Shown here: positions 8,597 through 16,143 of the stretch, one piece after another | How positions within the stretch are numbered: position 1 is the first letter of the stretch | How the letters are laid out: each line of letters starts with the position of its first letter | From: RGIG4079 sp045531405 | Lineage (GTDB): Bacteria > Bacteroidota > Bacteroidia > Bacteroidales > Muribaculaceae | Direction of reading: 5' to 3' | DNA: 26,555 nucleotides | Assembly: GCA_045531405.1 (NCBI GenBank) | Contig: JAZSDX010000018.1 | Location: 1 to 26,555, forward strand | Program-made: the position numbers and the translations under genes | The notes under the pieces: generated by a model | The model's database searches: none | Seen by the model: the letters and a program-made list of their open reading frames with translations, nothing else | What the model was told of the DNA's origin: nothing

Positions 8597-10177
8597 ATGA
8601 AACTATCAAAATATCTCAAAATAGGCTTTATTATATTAGCCTCAAGCATTACACTAATTGGTTGCATCGAGAATAATGTTCCATATCCTCGCATTCAACC
8701 CAATTTCCTAACGATCGAGGCTCTGCATCAATCCAAAGTTGCAGATATCGACTCGGTTAATCGCATAGTTACTCTACATCTTAATGAAGTAGCCGACATC
8801 AGAAACGTCGATATAACATCATATTCCTTAACCGAAGGTGCTTATATTGTTGCTCCTGAGATTACCGGTGGCATTGACCTATCTCAACCTGTAAATGTCA
8901 CAGTTAAACTCTACCAAGAATACAATTGGGTGATAAAAGCATCACAAGTAATTGAACGATTCTTTACTATATCCAACCAAATTGGAGTTGCATCTATTGA
9001 TGCAAATGCCCGTCGAGTTGTTGCTTATGTTTCAGGGAATACCGATTTATCAAAAATCACGGTAAGTTCAATTAAATTAGGGTCAAGCAATTCTAAAATT
9101 TCACCTAATATAGAAGGTATGGTTGTTGACTTCACCTCTCCCCTCTCAGTTGAAGTAACCGATTATGGTCGCACTGAAACATGGACTATATATGTTATTA
9201 AATCACAAACCGAAGTTATCACCCAAGGCGCAGATGCGTGGACCAAAGTTGCTTGGGTGTATGGATCTGCCGAAGTTGGCAATAACAATGGTATTGAATA
9301 TCGACTTGCATCGGAATCAGTTTGGACAAAAGTACCGTCCGATTGGGTAACTCATGATGGTGGCAACTTCACAGCTCGCATTATACATCTTGAGCCAAAC
9401 ACTTCATATGTAGCTCGCGCATATTCTAACAACAAATATGGTGAAGAAGTTGAATTCACTACAGGAAATATAGTCCAAGTACCAAACTCAAGTTTTGACC
9501 AATGGTGGAAAGATGTCAAAGTGTGGAATCCTTGGGCTCAAGATGGTGTTTCATATTGGGACACCGGAAACAAAGGTGCTACAACTCTTGGACAAAGCAA
9601 TAGTGTTCCTTCCGATGAAACAGCAACAGGTTCTGGACTTGCAGCTAAATTAGAGTCTAAATTTGTAGGACTTGCATCTACCGGCAAACTTGCAGCAGGA
9701 AACCTTTTTACAGGTGTTTATTATAAAACCGATGGCACTAACGGCATTCTTCACTTTGGTCGAGAATTTAATCAACGTCCAACCAAATTAAAGGGGTATT
9801 GGAAATACAATTGTGCGACAATAAGCCATAGCAACAAATCAGCCGAGATGAAAGCTCTTATTGGGCAACCCGATACTTGTTCGGTGTGGTTAGCTCTTGC
9901 TGATTGGGAAGAGCCTTTTGAAATTCGCACAAATCCAAGCGACCGTCAACTTTTTGACGAAAACGATCCTCATGTCATTGCTTATGGACGTTTAGATTGT
10001 GGGAAAACCATCTCCGAATATGAACCATTTGAAGTTGACTTTATCTATCGCGACACAAAACGTGTTCCTCGCTATATTGTCATTGTGGCTTCAGCAAGCA
10101 AATATGGAGATTTCTTTACCGGAGGAGATGGTTCAGTGCTTTGGGTCGATAATTTTGAATTAGAATACGACTACTAA
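8597..10177 (+). CDS. PCMD-domain lipoprotein
   Basis: This 526-aa protein has a lipobox LIGC (Cys23). Residues about 36-200 form two immunoglobulin-like segments, each ending in a W-x-I strand (YNWVIKAS and TETWTIYVI). Residues about 205-290 resemble a fibronectin type III-like module (IEYRLASE, YVARAYSNNKYGEEVEFTTG). From V295 to the end lies a PCMD domain (putative carbohydrate metabolism domain), recognisable from PNSSFDQWW, the WNPWAQ..YWDTGNKG region, GLAAKLES, the F-T-G-x-Y segment and the terminal VLWVDNFELEY. PCMD has a jelly-roll-like carbohydrate-binding appearance, but its ligand is not established. DUF4493 and PCMD domains are known to co-occur, which supports a joint role with the first gene. 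It is the last gene before a strong terminator. Confidence 0.87.
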   Translation: MKLSKYLKIGFIILASSITLIGCIENNVPYPRIQPNFLTIEALHQSKVADIDSVNRIVTLHLNEVADIRNVDITSYSLTEGAYIVAPEITGGIDLSQPVNVTVKLYQEYNWVIKASQVIERFFTISNQIGVASIDANARRVVAYVSGNTDLSKITVSSIKLGSSNSKISPNIEGMVVDFTSPLSVEVTDYGRTETWTIYVIKSQTEVITQGADAWTKVAWVYGSAEVGNNNGIEYRLASESVWTKVPSDWVTHDGGNFTARIIHLEPNTSYVARAYSNNKYGEEVEFTTGNIVQVPNSSFDQWWKDVKVWNPWAQDGVSYWDTGNKGATTLGQSNSVPSDETATGSGLAAKLESKFVGLASTGKLAAGNLFTGVYYKTDGTNGILHFGREFNQRPTKLKGYWKYNCATISHSNKSAEMKALIGQPDTCSVWLALADWEEPFEIRTNPSDRQLFDENDPHVIAYGRLDCGKTISEYEPFEVDFIYRDTKRVPRYIVIVASASKYGDFFTGGDGSVLWVDNFELEYDY

Positions 10178-10194
10178 ATCATCAATTCTTATAT

Positions 10195-10236
10195 AGAAAA
10201 TGGGTTATGTCAAAAGTGCCATAACCCATTTTTTAT
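10195..10236. terminator. Bidirectional terminator between the envelope operon and plsC
   Basis: A 12-bp stem AAATGGGTTATG/CATAACCCATTT (10198-10209 with 10220-10231) with a ten-base loop and T-run lies between two convergent genes. A-rich sequence on the left lets it work for the minus strand too. Confidence 0.88.
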
Positions 10237-10258
10237 CTCTTCTCTTTTATCAATCTTT

Positions 10259-10984
10259 CTATTTGTCTTTTTCGGAGAGTGCCGAATGAATTGCTTCATA
10301 AGATTCAGCCATTACATCTTTAACTCGGAATCCTCCCTCGGGGACTTCGATAGGTTTATGAATTGTCAATTTTATATGACCCCACATCGGTAATCTCTTA
10401 AATCGTGGCATCACGTCGAATGCTCCATCAATAGTGACAGGTACAATAGGTAAATTAAATTGCACGGCTAATAGATAGGCTCCTTTTTTGAATGGTGTCA
10501 TCTTTCCATCCCATGAGCGAGATCCTTCGGGAAACACCACTAACGACATATCTTTTTGCAATTGTTGACGAGCCGTAGCCATTGTTGTTCTAACTGCGGC
10601 AGGCGATGAATTATCAACAAAAATATGGCCTGCACGCTTACATCCCCATCCTAAAAAAGGTACTTTTTCTAAGCTTTTTTTCATCATCCAACGGAAACTA
10701 TGTCCAAGATAGCCATATATTGAAAGGATATCATATGCACTTTGATGATTGGCAACAAATACATATGGCGTTTTTGAGTCAATATTTTCTTTCCCGACAA
10801 CAGTTACTTTTACAAAGGTAATCCAACAAACAAATTTACCCCATAACACAGCCGGATAATACCCCCACCAGCGACCACCACCAAGCATGCTTCCGATTCC
10901 TACCGACAAGGATGCTAAAGCTGTCAACACAACTGTAGCCGGCACTGCAAAGATATATTGATATATACGATATAATATTTTCAT
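10259..10984 (-). CDS. plsC: 1-acyl-sn-glycerol-3-phosphate acyltransferase
   Basis: This 241-aa enzyme transfers an acyl group to lysophosphatidic acid to make phosphatidic acid at the inner membrane, the second acylation of phospholipid synthesis. An N-terminal hydrophobic helix (about 8-30) is followed by the acyltransferase motifs: NHQSAYD with H80 and D85 (HX4D), RWMMKKSL, GHIFVD (119-124), FPEGSRS (151-157) and a PVTIDG segment. Length is normal. It is transcribed alone from a promoter at 11010-11041 towards a shared terminator. The first 38 codons and the leader of a second copy lie about 1 kb upstream at 11905-12110. Confidence 0.92.
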   Translation of the reverse strand: MKILYRIYQYIFAVPATVVLTALASLSVGIGSMLGGGRWWGYYPAVLWGKFVCWITFVKVTVVGKENIDSKTPYVFVANHQSAYDILSIYGYLGHSFRWMMKKSLEKVPFLGWGCKRAGHIFVDNSSPAAVRTTMATARQQLQKDMSLVVFPEGSRSWDGKMTPFKKGAYLLAVQFNLPIVPVTIDGAFDVMPRFKRLPMWGHIKLTIHKPIEVPEGGFRVKDVMAESYEAIHSALSEKDK

Positions 10985-11083
10985 AATTATATTATTTTCT
11001 GAACTTATGCAAAGTTACAAGTTAAATCGCAAAATCACAATTTTTTGACATTTGTTTCTACTAAAAGGCAAAAAAAGGTTGCA
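10957..11083 (-). repeat. Direct repeat copy 1: plsC 5' end and leader
   Basis: This segment aligns with 11994-12110. Both copies include the first plsC codons (26 of 28 bases identical over 10957-10984), ACTTATGC, TTACAAG, CACAA and AAAGGTTGCA. In this copy the -7 box CAAAGTTA is intact. The copy ends in only the left half of the hairpin that forms the glyA terminator in copy 2. Confidence 0.8.
11010..11041 (-). promoter_or_regulatory. Promoter of plsC
   Basis: On the minus strand TAACTTTG (11017-11010) lies about 20 bases after a TTG (11040-11038). The transcript would start about 18 bases before ATG 10984. The same box is destroyed in the second copy of this leader. Confidence 0.65.
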
Positions 11084-11137
11084 TCAAATCAGTGGCAGAA
11101 TATGCGACGATATAAGCGAGATTGTGATAGTGGATGA

Positions 11138-11891
11138 AGTTTCGGGATTTTGCACACGTGTGTGCAAAATCTATCATGGTCTCATATTCGCTTACTGATA
11201 CACGTTGATGATGATGAGGAGGATGCAAGATTGTGGTATATGAAAGAAGCCTCGGATGAAATGTGGAGTGTACGAACTTTAGAACGAAATATCACAACTC
11301 AATAATATGGACGTCGGTTGGCATCACAAAGAGAGCAATTGCCCTTGTCGCCACCTGCTATAGTTGATAAATCTACCCCCGAAACATATATCAAGAATCC
11401 GTTAGTTGCAGAATTTCTTGGGTTTAATCGATATAGCAACTATTCTGAAACCGAACTTGAGCAAGCCCTTATAGATAATTTACAACAATTCATCATGGAG
11501 CTTGGGCGTGGTTTTGCATGTTGATCGCCAGAAACATATTCGCACCGATTTAGGTGATTTCTATGCCGACCTTGTCTTTTACAACTACCGAATGAAAAGA
11601 TTTGTAATCTTTGAATTGAAAACCCACGCATTAACTCATGCTGATGTGGGACAACTTGACATGTATGTGCGTATGTATGACGATTTGGTAAAAGGAGATG
11701 ATGACAGTCCAACTATAGGTGTGCTTCTTTGCACTGATACGGATAAAACGATTGCAAAGTATTCTGTTCTGCACGATAACGAACAACTATTTGCAACAAA
11801 ATATATGGCATATATGCCTACTGAAGAAGAACTGCGTAAAGAAATAGAACAACAAAAACGTTTCTTTTTGGAGCAACACGACAAAAGATAA
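11138..11891 (+). pseudogene. Decayed YhcG/DUF1016 PD-(D/E)XK nuclease gene
   Basis: Translated piecewise, the plus strand gives a protein of the YhcG (DUF1016) type lacking most of its N-terminal region. It reads ILHT, LSWSHIRLLIHVD, ARLWYMKEASDEMWS, TLERNITTQ, then a stop TAA at 11303-11305 where the family has a Tyr. The same frame resumes with YGRRLASQREQ and continues to LGRGFA near 11518. A net loss of two bases (or gain of one) then shifts the frame, which continues VDRQKHIRTDLGDFYADLVF, FVIFELKTH (the E-x-K of the nuclease), VGQLDMYVRMYDDL and EQLFATKYMAYMPTEEEL to a normal C-terminus. The YhcG family has PD-(D/E)XK nuclease folds and is often found near type I restriction loci in Bacteroidetes, but none is visible here. 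Product is almost certainly inactive. Confidence 0.88.
11146..11171. repeat. Perfect 12-bp inverted repeat with 2-bp spacer
   Basis: The left arm GATTTTGCACAC (11146-11157) and right arm GTGTGCAAAATC (11160-11171) are exact reverse complements. The repeat sits at the 5' end of the nuclease remnant, where the family normally encodes ILHTVCAK, so it may be a by-product of coding sequence. Confidence 0.85.
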
Positions 11892-11904
11892 TAACGGTGC
11901 AAGA

Positions 11905-12021
11905 TTATCCCAAAAAGACACTTGCCGGAGCAAGCACTACCATCAATGAGGTAATAATTGTTGAAATTACCAATAATGGTAACATAACAACACATTGACA
12001 TATCCGATATAATATTTTCAT
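11905..12021 (-). pseudogene. Remnant of a second plsC gene (first 38 codons)
   Basis: On the minus strand, ATG 12021 opens a frame MKILYRICQC that matches the start of intact plsC (MKILYRIYQY). It continues with LPLLVISTIITSL, a membrane helix like that at the same position in PlsC-family proteins (Pro15 and the T-x-x-x-S-L spacing are shared), and ends at a TAA at 11907-11905. All catalytic motifs are missing. The leader upstream also matches that of plsC, but its -7 box is altered. It abuts the 3' end of the nuclease remnant, so nearly the whole gene was deleted or replaced there. Confidence 0.75.
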
Positions 12022-12110
12022 AAATATAAGTTATTACAACTTATGCAGTTGTTACAAGCTAAATTGCGAAATCACAAAACTTAACTTTCTTTTCTATAAA
12101 AAAGGTTGCA
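11994..12110 (-). repeat. Direct repeat copy 2: leader and 5' end of the plsC remnant
   Basis: This is the partner of 10957-11083, in the same orientation about 1 kb apart. The box matching plsC's CAAAGTTA reads CAGTTGTTA here, so promoter function is probably lost. Its right end is the left arm of the glyA terminator. Confidence 0.8.
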
Positions 12111-12135
12111 CTCCTAAGCGAATGCAACCTTTTAT
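12096..12135 (-). terminator. Terminator of the pyrBI-glyA operon
   Basis: An 11-bp stem AAAAGGTTGCA/TGCAACCTTTT (12100-12110 with 12123-12133) is followed on the minus strand by a run of T. It lies 24 bases beyond the glyA stop. Confidence 0.85.
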
Positions 12136-12158
12136 GATATTAATAAGATTAACTCCTA

Positions 12159-13439
12159 TTAATAAGCGAACATTGGGTATTCAACCATGATTGAGTTAAC
12201 TTTTTCACGTACTGAAGCGATGATTTTTTCGTTTTCAGGGTTAGAAAGTACAGTATCAATCATTTCTACGATTTCGCCCATGAGGTCTTCTTTAGCTCCA
12301 CGAGTAGTGATAGCAGGAGTACCAAGACGGATACCTGATGTTTGGAATGGTGAACGGCTATCGAATGGCACCATATTTTTATTAGCAGTAATATCAGCTT
12401 CAACAAGAACTTTTTCTGCCACTTTACCTGTCAATTCAGGAAATTTAGTGCGAAGATCAACGAGCATACAGTGGTTGTCAGTTCCACCAGAGATGATTTT
12501 GTAACCTTTGTCAACAAGTGCTTGTGCCATAACTGCAGCATTCTTTTTCACTTGTGCTTGATATTCTTTGTAAGAAGGTTGAAGTGCTTCGCCAAATGCT
12601 ACTGCTTTAGCAGCAATTACATGTTCGAGTGGACCACCTTGAACACCTGGGAATACAGCAGAGTCAAGCAAAGATGACATCATGCGAGTTACACCCTTTG
12701 GAGTCTTTTTGCCCCATGGGTTTTCAAAGTCTTCGCCAAGAAGAATGATACCACCACGAGGACCACGAAGTGTTTTGTGAGTTGTAGATGTAACGATGTG
12801 AGCATATTTCACCGGGTTGTCGAGCAAACCGGCAGCGATAAGACCTGCAGGGTGAGCCATGTCAACCATGAAGATTGCACCAATTTCATCGGCAAGACGA
12901 CGCATACGTGCATAATCCCATTCACGAGAATAAGCACTTGCTCCACCAATAATCAATTTAGGACGTTCGCGACGTGCCACCTCTTCCATTTGTTCATAGT
13001 CAACCAAACCTGTATCTTCTTTTACATTATATTCCAATGCTTGGAACATAAGACCTGAGAAGTTTACCGGGCTACCATGTGAAAGGTGTCCACCATGAGC
13101 AAGATTTAGACCAAGGAATTTATCGCCTGGTTGCATACATGCCATAAAAACAGCCATATTTGCTTGTGCTCCCGAGTGTGGTTGCACATTTGCATAGCTT
13201 GCTCCGAAGATTTCTTTCAAACGGTCAATGGCAAGTTGCTCTGCCTCATCTACCACTTGGCAACCACCATAATAACGATGTCCGGGGTAACCTTCTGCAT
13301 ACTTGTTTGTGAGGCATGAGCCCATTGCTTGCATCACTTGTTCGCTTACGAAGTTTTCCGATGCAATAAGTTCGATACCTTTCTTTTGGCGTTGATGTTC
13401 ACGCTCGATAATGTCAAAAATTTGGTTGTCTCTTTCCAT
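12159..13439 (-). CDS. glyA: Serine hydroxymethyltransferase
   Basis: This 426-aa PLP enzyme interconverts serine and glycine with transfer of a one-carbon unit to tetrahydrofolate, supplying methylene-THF for thymidylate and purines. Motifs seen: IELIASENF (22-30), NKYAEGYPG (45-53), GAQAN (90-94), VDMAHPAGL (192-200) and the PLP-lysine segment TSTTHKTLRGPRGG with K222. The C-terminal part carries the Arg-containing RLGTPAITTRG segment that binds the substrate carboxylate. Length is typical. It is the last gene of a four-gene leftward operon, 29 bp after the flavin reductase gene, and is followed by a strong terminator. Confidence 0.97.
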   Translation of the reverse strand: MERDNQIFDIIEREHQRQKKGIELIASENFVSEQVMQAMGSCLTNKYAEGYPGHRYYGGCQVVDEAEQLAIDRLKEIFGASYANVQPHSGAQANMAVFMACMQPGDKFLGLNLAHGGHLSHGSPVNFSGLMFQALEYNVKEDTGLVDYEQMEEVARRERPKLIIGGASAYSREWDYARMRRLADEIGAIFMVDMAHPAGLIAAGLLDNPVKYAHIVTSTTHKTLRGPRGGIILLGEDFENPWGKKTPKGVTRMMSSLLDSAVFPGVQGGPLEHVIAAKAVAFGEALQPSYKEYQAQVKKNAAVMAQALVDKGYKIISGGTDNHCMLVDLRTKFPELTGKVAEKVLVEADITANKNMVPFDSRSPFQTSGIRLGTPAITTRGAKEDLMGEIVEMIDTVLSNPENEKIIASVREKVNSIMVEYPMFAY

Positions 13440-13468
13440 AAATTTTGATGATATATTAAATTATTATT

Positions 13469-14035
13469 TTATTTCTTTTTCTTTACTGTCCAGCCAAAGC
13501 CTCCAATCTTCTCTCCTTGCTTGTAATAGCCACCATGACTATAACTGATAGGTAATGCTTTTGACAAATCAAATGCTCCGGTTTCGGGATCCATATATTT
13601 CTCATCGGCAAGCACATTTAGCACTTCGGCAATAAACATATCGTGGCTTCCGAGTTTTATAATCTCCTTAACCCTACATTCAATTGAAAGAGGTGCTTCA
13701 TCAATGTAAGGGCAACCTACTTTCACCCCCGGCATTGGTGTCAACCCGGCTTCTTTCCATTTGTCATAATCTTTACCCGAGCGCACCCCACACCAGTCGG
13801 TAGCATGTGCCATTGACTCGGTTGTGAGATTTATCGTAAATTCCATCTCCTCTTTTATTATCCCATAACTATGGCGTTCGGGACGAATGGAAATATAACA
13901 CATAGCAGGATTGGTACATATTGTTCCTGTCCATGCAACAGTTACCAAGTTGCGACGCTCGGGGGTGTTACCACAACTCACAAGCACTGCGGGGAGTGGG
14001 TAAATCATCGTTCCGGGCTTCCAACTCTGCTTCAT
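13469..14035 (-). CDS. Flavin reductase-like FMN-binding protein
   Basis: This 188-aa protein has the split-barrel fold signature of the flavin reductase-like domain: PLPAVLVSCG near residues 14-23, NLVTVAWTGTICTNPAMCYIS (here about 29-49), and FTINL (about 67-71). The ATDWCGVRSGKDYDKW region is typical of anaerobe members of the family. Such proteins bind FMN and reduce flavins or pass electrons to partner enzymes; the partner is unknown here. The tail is lysine-rich. It is embedded between pyrI (7 bp) and glyA (29 bp), so it is co-transcribed with pyrimidine and one-carbon genes. There is no signal peptide, so the protein is cytoplasmic. Confidence 0.9.
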   Translation of the reverse strand: MKQSWKPGTMIYPLPAVLVSCGNTPERRNLVTVAWTGTICTNPAMCYISIRPERHSYGIIKEEMEFTINLTTESMAHATDWCGVRSGKDYDKWKEAGLTPMPGVKVGCPYIDEAPLSIECRVKEIIKLGSHDMFIAEVLNVLADEKYMDPETGAFDLSKALPISYSHGGYYKQGEKIGGFGWTVKKKK

Positions 14036-14042
14036 CGCTCAA

Positions 14043-14501
14043 TTAATCGATTTGGGCGTCTTTGTTACTTACTGAGTGACCACAATAGTGACAACTAATA
14101 GTTACATTTTGGCGGTCAACTACCTCAAATCGAGTTTTCATTGGCTCGTTATTAGTTATACACTTGGGATTGCCACATTTCACAATACCCACAATCGTAT
14201 CGGGAAGTTGTACTTTGTGTTTTTCTACAACCTCAAAGTCGCGAATGATGTTTACTACAGCTGTTGGCGCGATTAAAGCTATGCGATTGAGTGTTGCTTC
14301 GGGAAACTCCACATCAGCAACCTTAATTATACCTTTTGTGCCTAATTTTTTGCTCTCAAGGTTGTTACCAATAGTAACATGAGTATCGAGCGATTCTATT
14401 CCCAAAATTTTCACGGCCTTAAACAATACCGAAGAGGGAATATGATCTATAACTGTGCCGTTTTGCAATGCTGCTACAGCGAGTTCTTTCTTTCCTGTCA
14501 T
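14043..14501 (-). CDS. pyrI: Aspartate carbamoyltransferase regulatory subunit
   Basis: This 152-aa protein is the allosteric subunit of aspartate transcarbamoylase. It binds nucleotides in the N-terminal domain and zinc in the C-terminal domain, which contacts PyrB. Four cysteines fit the zinc site (C109, C114, C137, C140, in CGNPKC and CHYC). The N-terminal part contains NGTVIDHIP (14-22) and the ESKKLGTKGIIKV segment near the nucleotide site. Its ATG overlaps the pyrB stop by four bases (ATGA), giving tight translational coupling and suggesting equal subunit supply. The enzyme is therefore probably the regulated PyrBI complex, with CTP/ATP control. Confidence 0.97.
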   Translation of the reverse strand: MTGKKELAVAALQNGTVIDHIPSSVLFKAVKILGIESLDTHVTIGNNLESKKLGTKGIIKVADVEFPEATLNRIALIAPTAVVNIIRDFEVVEKHKVQLPDTIVGIVKCGNPKCITNNEPMKTRFEVVDRQNVTISCHYCGHSVSNKDAQID

Positions 14502-15430
14502 GATTTTTGTACCTCCTTAATATCTATGTTTAATGCTCTACAAATTATAGCTTGACGTGCATATAATCCGTTTTGGGCTTGTTGAAAATAATATGCTTTG
14601 GGGTTATCATCCACATCTTGGTCAATTTCATTCACACGAGGTAGTGGATGTAAAATGCGAAGATTATCTTTTGAGTTATCGAGCATCGCATTATGGAGGT
14701 TGTAAAGATTTTTCACCTTTTCATACTCCATAATATCGGTAAATCGTTCGCGTTGCACGCGTGTCATATAGATAATATCCGACGAGTTTATAACCTCTTG
14801 TGAGAATTCCTTATGTTCGGTATATTTGATACCCTTTTGGTCACAAAACTCTTTATACTCGGCTGGCATTTTCAATTCATCACATGCCACAAAGTTGAAT
14901 GTGGGGTTAAAATATTGCATTGCCATCAACAATGAATGTACTGTGCGACCATATTTCAAGTCACCCACCATTGTGATTGTGAGATTTTCAAGCGTACCTT
15001 GTGTTTTATAAATTGAATAGAGGTCGAGCATCGTTTGCGATGGGTGTTGATGAGCACCGTCGCCGGCGTTAATAATCGGAGTATCGGTAACTTCTGTTGC
15101 ATAACGTGCAGCCCCCTCAAGATAGTGACGCATCACGATAAGGTCAACATAGTTGCTCACCATCTTAATGGTGTCTTTGAGCGTTTCACCTTTTGACGAA
15201 CTTGTAGTGCTGGCATCGGAGAAACCAATTACACGACCACCAAGGCGATTTACTGCTGTTTCAAAACTCAATCTTGTGCGGGTTGATGGTTCAAAAAACA
15301 ATGTTGCAACCACTTTACCGTCAAGAATTTTGTGATTGGGATTTTCCTCAAAATAGCGAGCATTTTCAAGGAGCTGCAATATCTCCTCTTTTGAGATATC
15401 GGAGATTGACACGAGGCTATTGCTATTCAT
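14498..15430 (-). CDS. pyrB: Aspartate carbamoyltransferase catalytic subunit
   Basis: This 310-aa enzyme condenses carbamoyl phosphate with aspartate, the committed step of pyrimidine synthesis. It shows the carbamoyl-phosphate motif STRTR (49-53, in FFEPSTRTRLSFE), the SSSKGETLKDT loop (77-87), HPSQ (129-132) and HPLPRV in the C-terminal domain. Length is standard for class B PyrB that pairs with PyrI. It is the first gene of the operon pyrB-pyrI-flavin reductase-glyA and has a promoter about 40 bases upstream. I see no pyrimidine-sensing leader or attenuator hairpin in the short leader. Confidence 0.97.
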   Translation of the reverse strand: MNSNSLVSISDISKEEILQLLENARYFEENPNHKILDGKVVATLFFEPSTRTRLSFETAVNRLGGRVIGFSDASTTSSSKGETLKDTIKMVSNYVDLIVMRHYLEGAARYATEVTDTPIINAGDGAHQHPSQTMLDLYSIYKTQGTLENLTITMVGDLKYGRTVHSLLMAMQYFNPTFNFVACDELKMPAEYKEFCDQKGIKYTEHKEFSQEVINSSDIIYMTRVQRERFTDIMEYEKVKNLYNLHNAMLDNSKDNLRILHPLPRVNEIDQDVDDNPKAYYFQQAQNGLYARQAIICRALNIDIKEVQKS

Positions 15431-15468
15431 TGCACAATGTAGTTTTTGAGTTATAACTTATATAACTA

Positions 15469-15500
15469 CAAAGTTAATGCAATATCCTGCTACTCGCAAA
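15469..15500 (-). promoter_or_regulatory. Promoter of the pyrB operon
   Basis: On the minus strand TTTG (15500-15497), 20 bases, then TAACTTTG (15476-15469): an excellent match to the phylum consensus. The predicted leader to ATG 15430 is about 32 bases. Confidence 0.78.
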
Positions 15501-15550
15501 TTATTACCTCATATTTTTCAAAGAAGTTTTTAACAAAAATGTGTCTATAT

Positions 15551-16132
15551 TTACGGCACATCCTCTTCGGCAAGTGCATCGGCAAGCGTTTGGCGTAATT
15601 CTCTAATAAGTCGTCGTGTTTTGCAATCAAAAATATAGCCATATATACCACCTATTACAAGCCCAACGCTTGCGCCATACAACACTTCGGGATGGTCCAT
15701 TTCTGAAAACACTCTAAACAATATTATCACTAATGGCACAGCTAAAATCCACCCCAAAAGTTGCCCCCTTCGGCGAGTTTCCTCAACTTTCGTAATCGCC
15801 ATTAATGTTTCTTTAATTGTCATTGAGGAGCAGTCAACCTTGCCTATTAGATTATATATATAACTGTTTACCGCCGTCATAACAACAAAAAAGAATGTAT
15901 ATATAATTGAGACCTCAATATCAATATAATATATCTCATTCATCAATAGCATCCATACAGGACTCACCACACACAATACAATCAATGCAAAATAACGAGT
16001 TTGCAACTTTTTTCTTACACCCCTAACCTTGTCATTACTGATGCGAGACAATAATCGTTTATTATCTTTTTCGAGCTGATCGATGCGTAATTCCATCGAT
16101 TTCCATTGTTTTTTTAGTTCATCTATATCCAT
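15551..16132 (-). CDS. Coiled-coil membrane protein, putative anti-sigma factor
   Basis: This 193-aa protein is not a recognised family for me. Residues 1-40 are charged and helical with heptad-like spacing (LKKQWKSMELRIDQLEKDNKRLL), then come four predicted membrane helices (about 47-69, 74-96, 124-141, 149-167). A basic/acidic cytoplasmic tail (TRRLIRELRQTLADALAEE) follows. It starts 11 bp after the ECF sigma factor gene, the usual position of an anti-sigma factor, and its soluble N-terminal helical segment could bind the sigma factor. It lacks the zinc motif H-x3-C-x2-C of ZAS anti-sigma factors and the FecR domains common in this phylum, so the role is inferred from position only. Confidence 0.7.
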   Translation of the reverse strand: MDIDELKKQWKSMELRIDQLEKDNKRLLSRISNDKVRGVRKKLQTRYFALIVLCVVSPVWMLLMNEIYYIDIEVSIIYTFFFVVMTAVNSYIYNLIGKVDCSSMTIKETLMAITKVEETRRRGQLLGWILAVPLVIILFRVFSEMDHPEVLYGASVGLVIGGIYGYIFDCKTRRLIRELRQTLADALAEEDVP

Positions 16133-16143
16133 AGTATTAAGTT

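Noticed and set aside
11318..11891. Two separate short genes (11318-11524 and 11502-11891)
   Set aside because: Together they are consecutive pieces of one YhcG/DUF1016 protein broken by a frameshift; the first piece also continues upstream across a stop.
11636..12001. 121-aa leftward ORF
   Set aside because: It is antisense to the nuclease remnant and in another frame than the plsC remnant, with no recognisable features.
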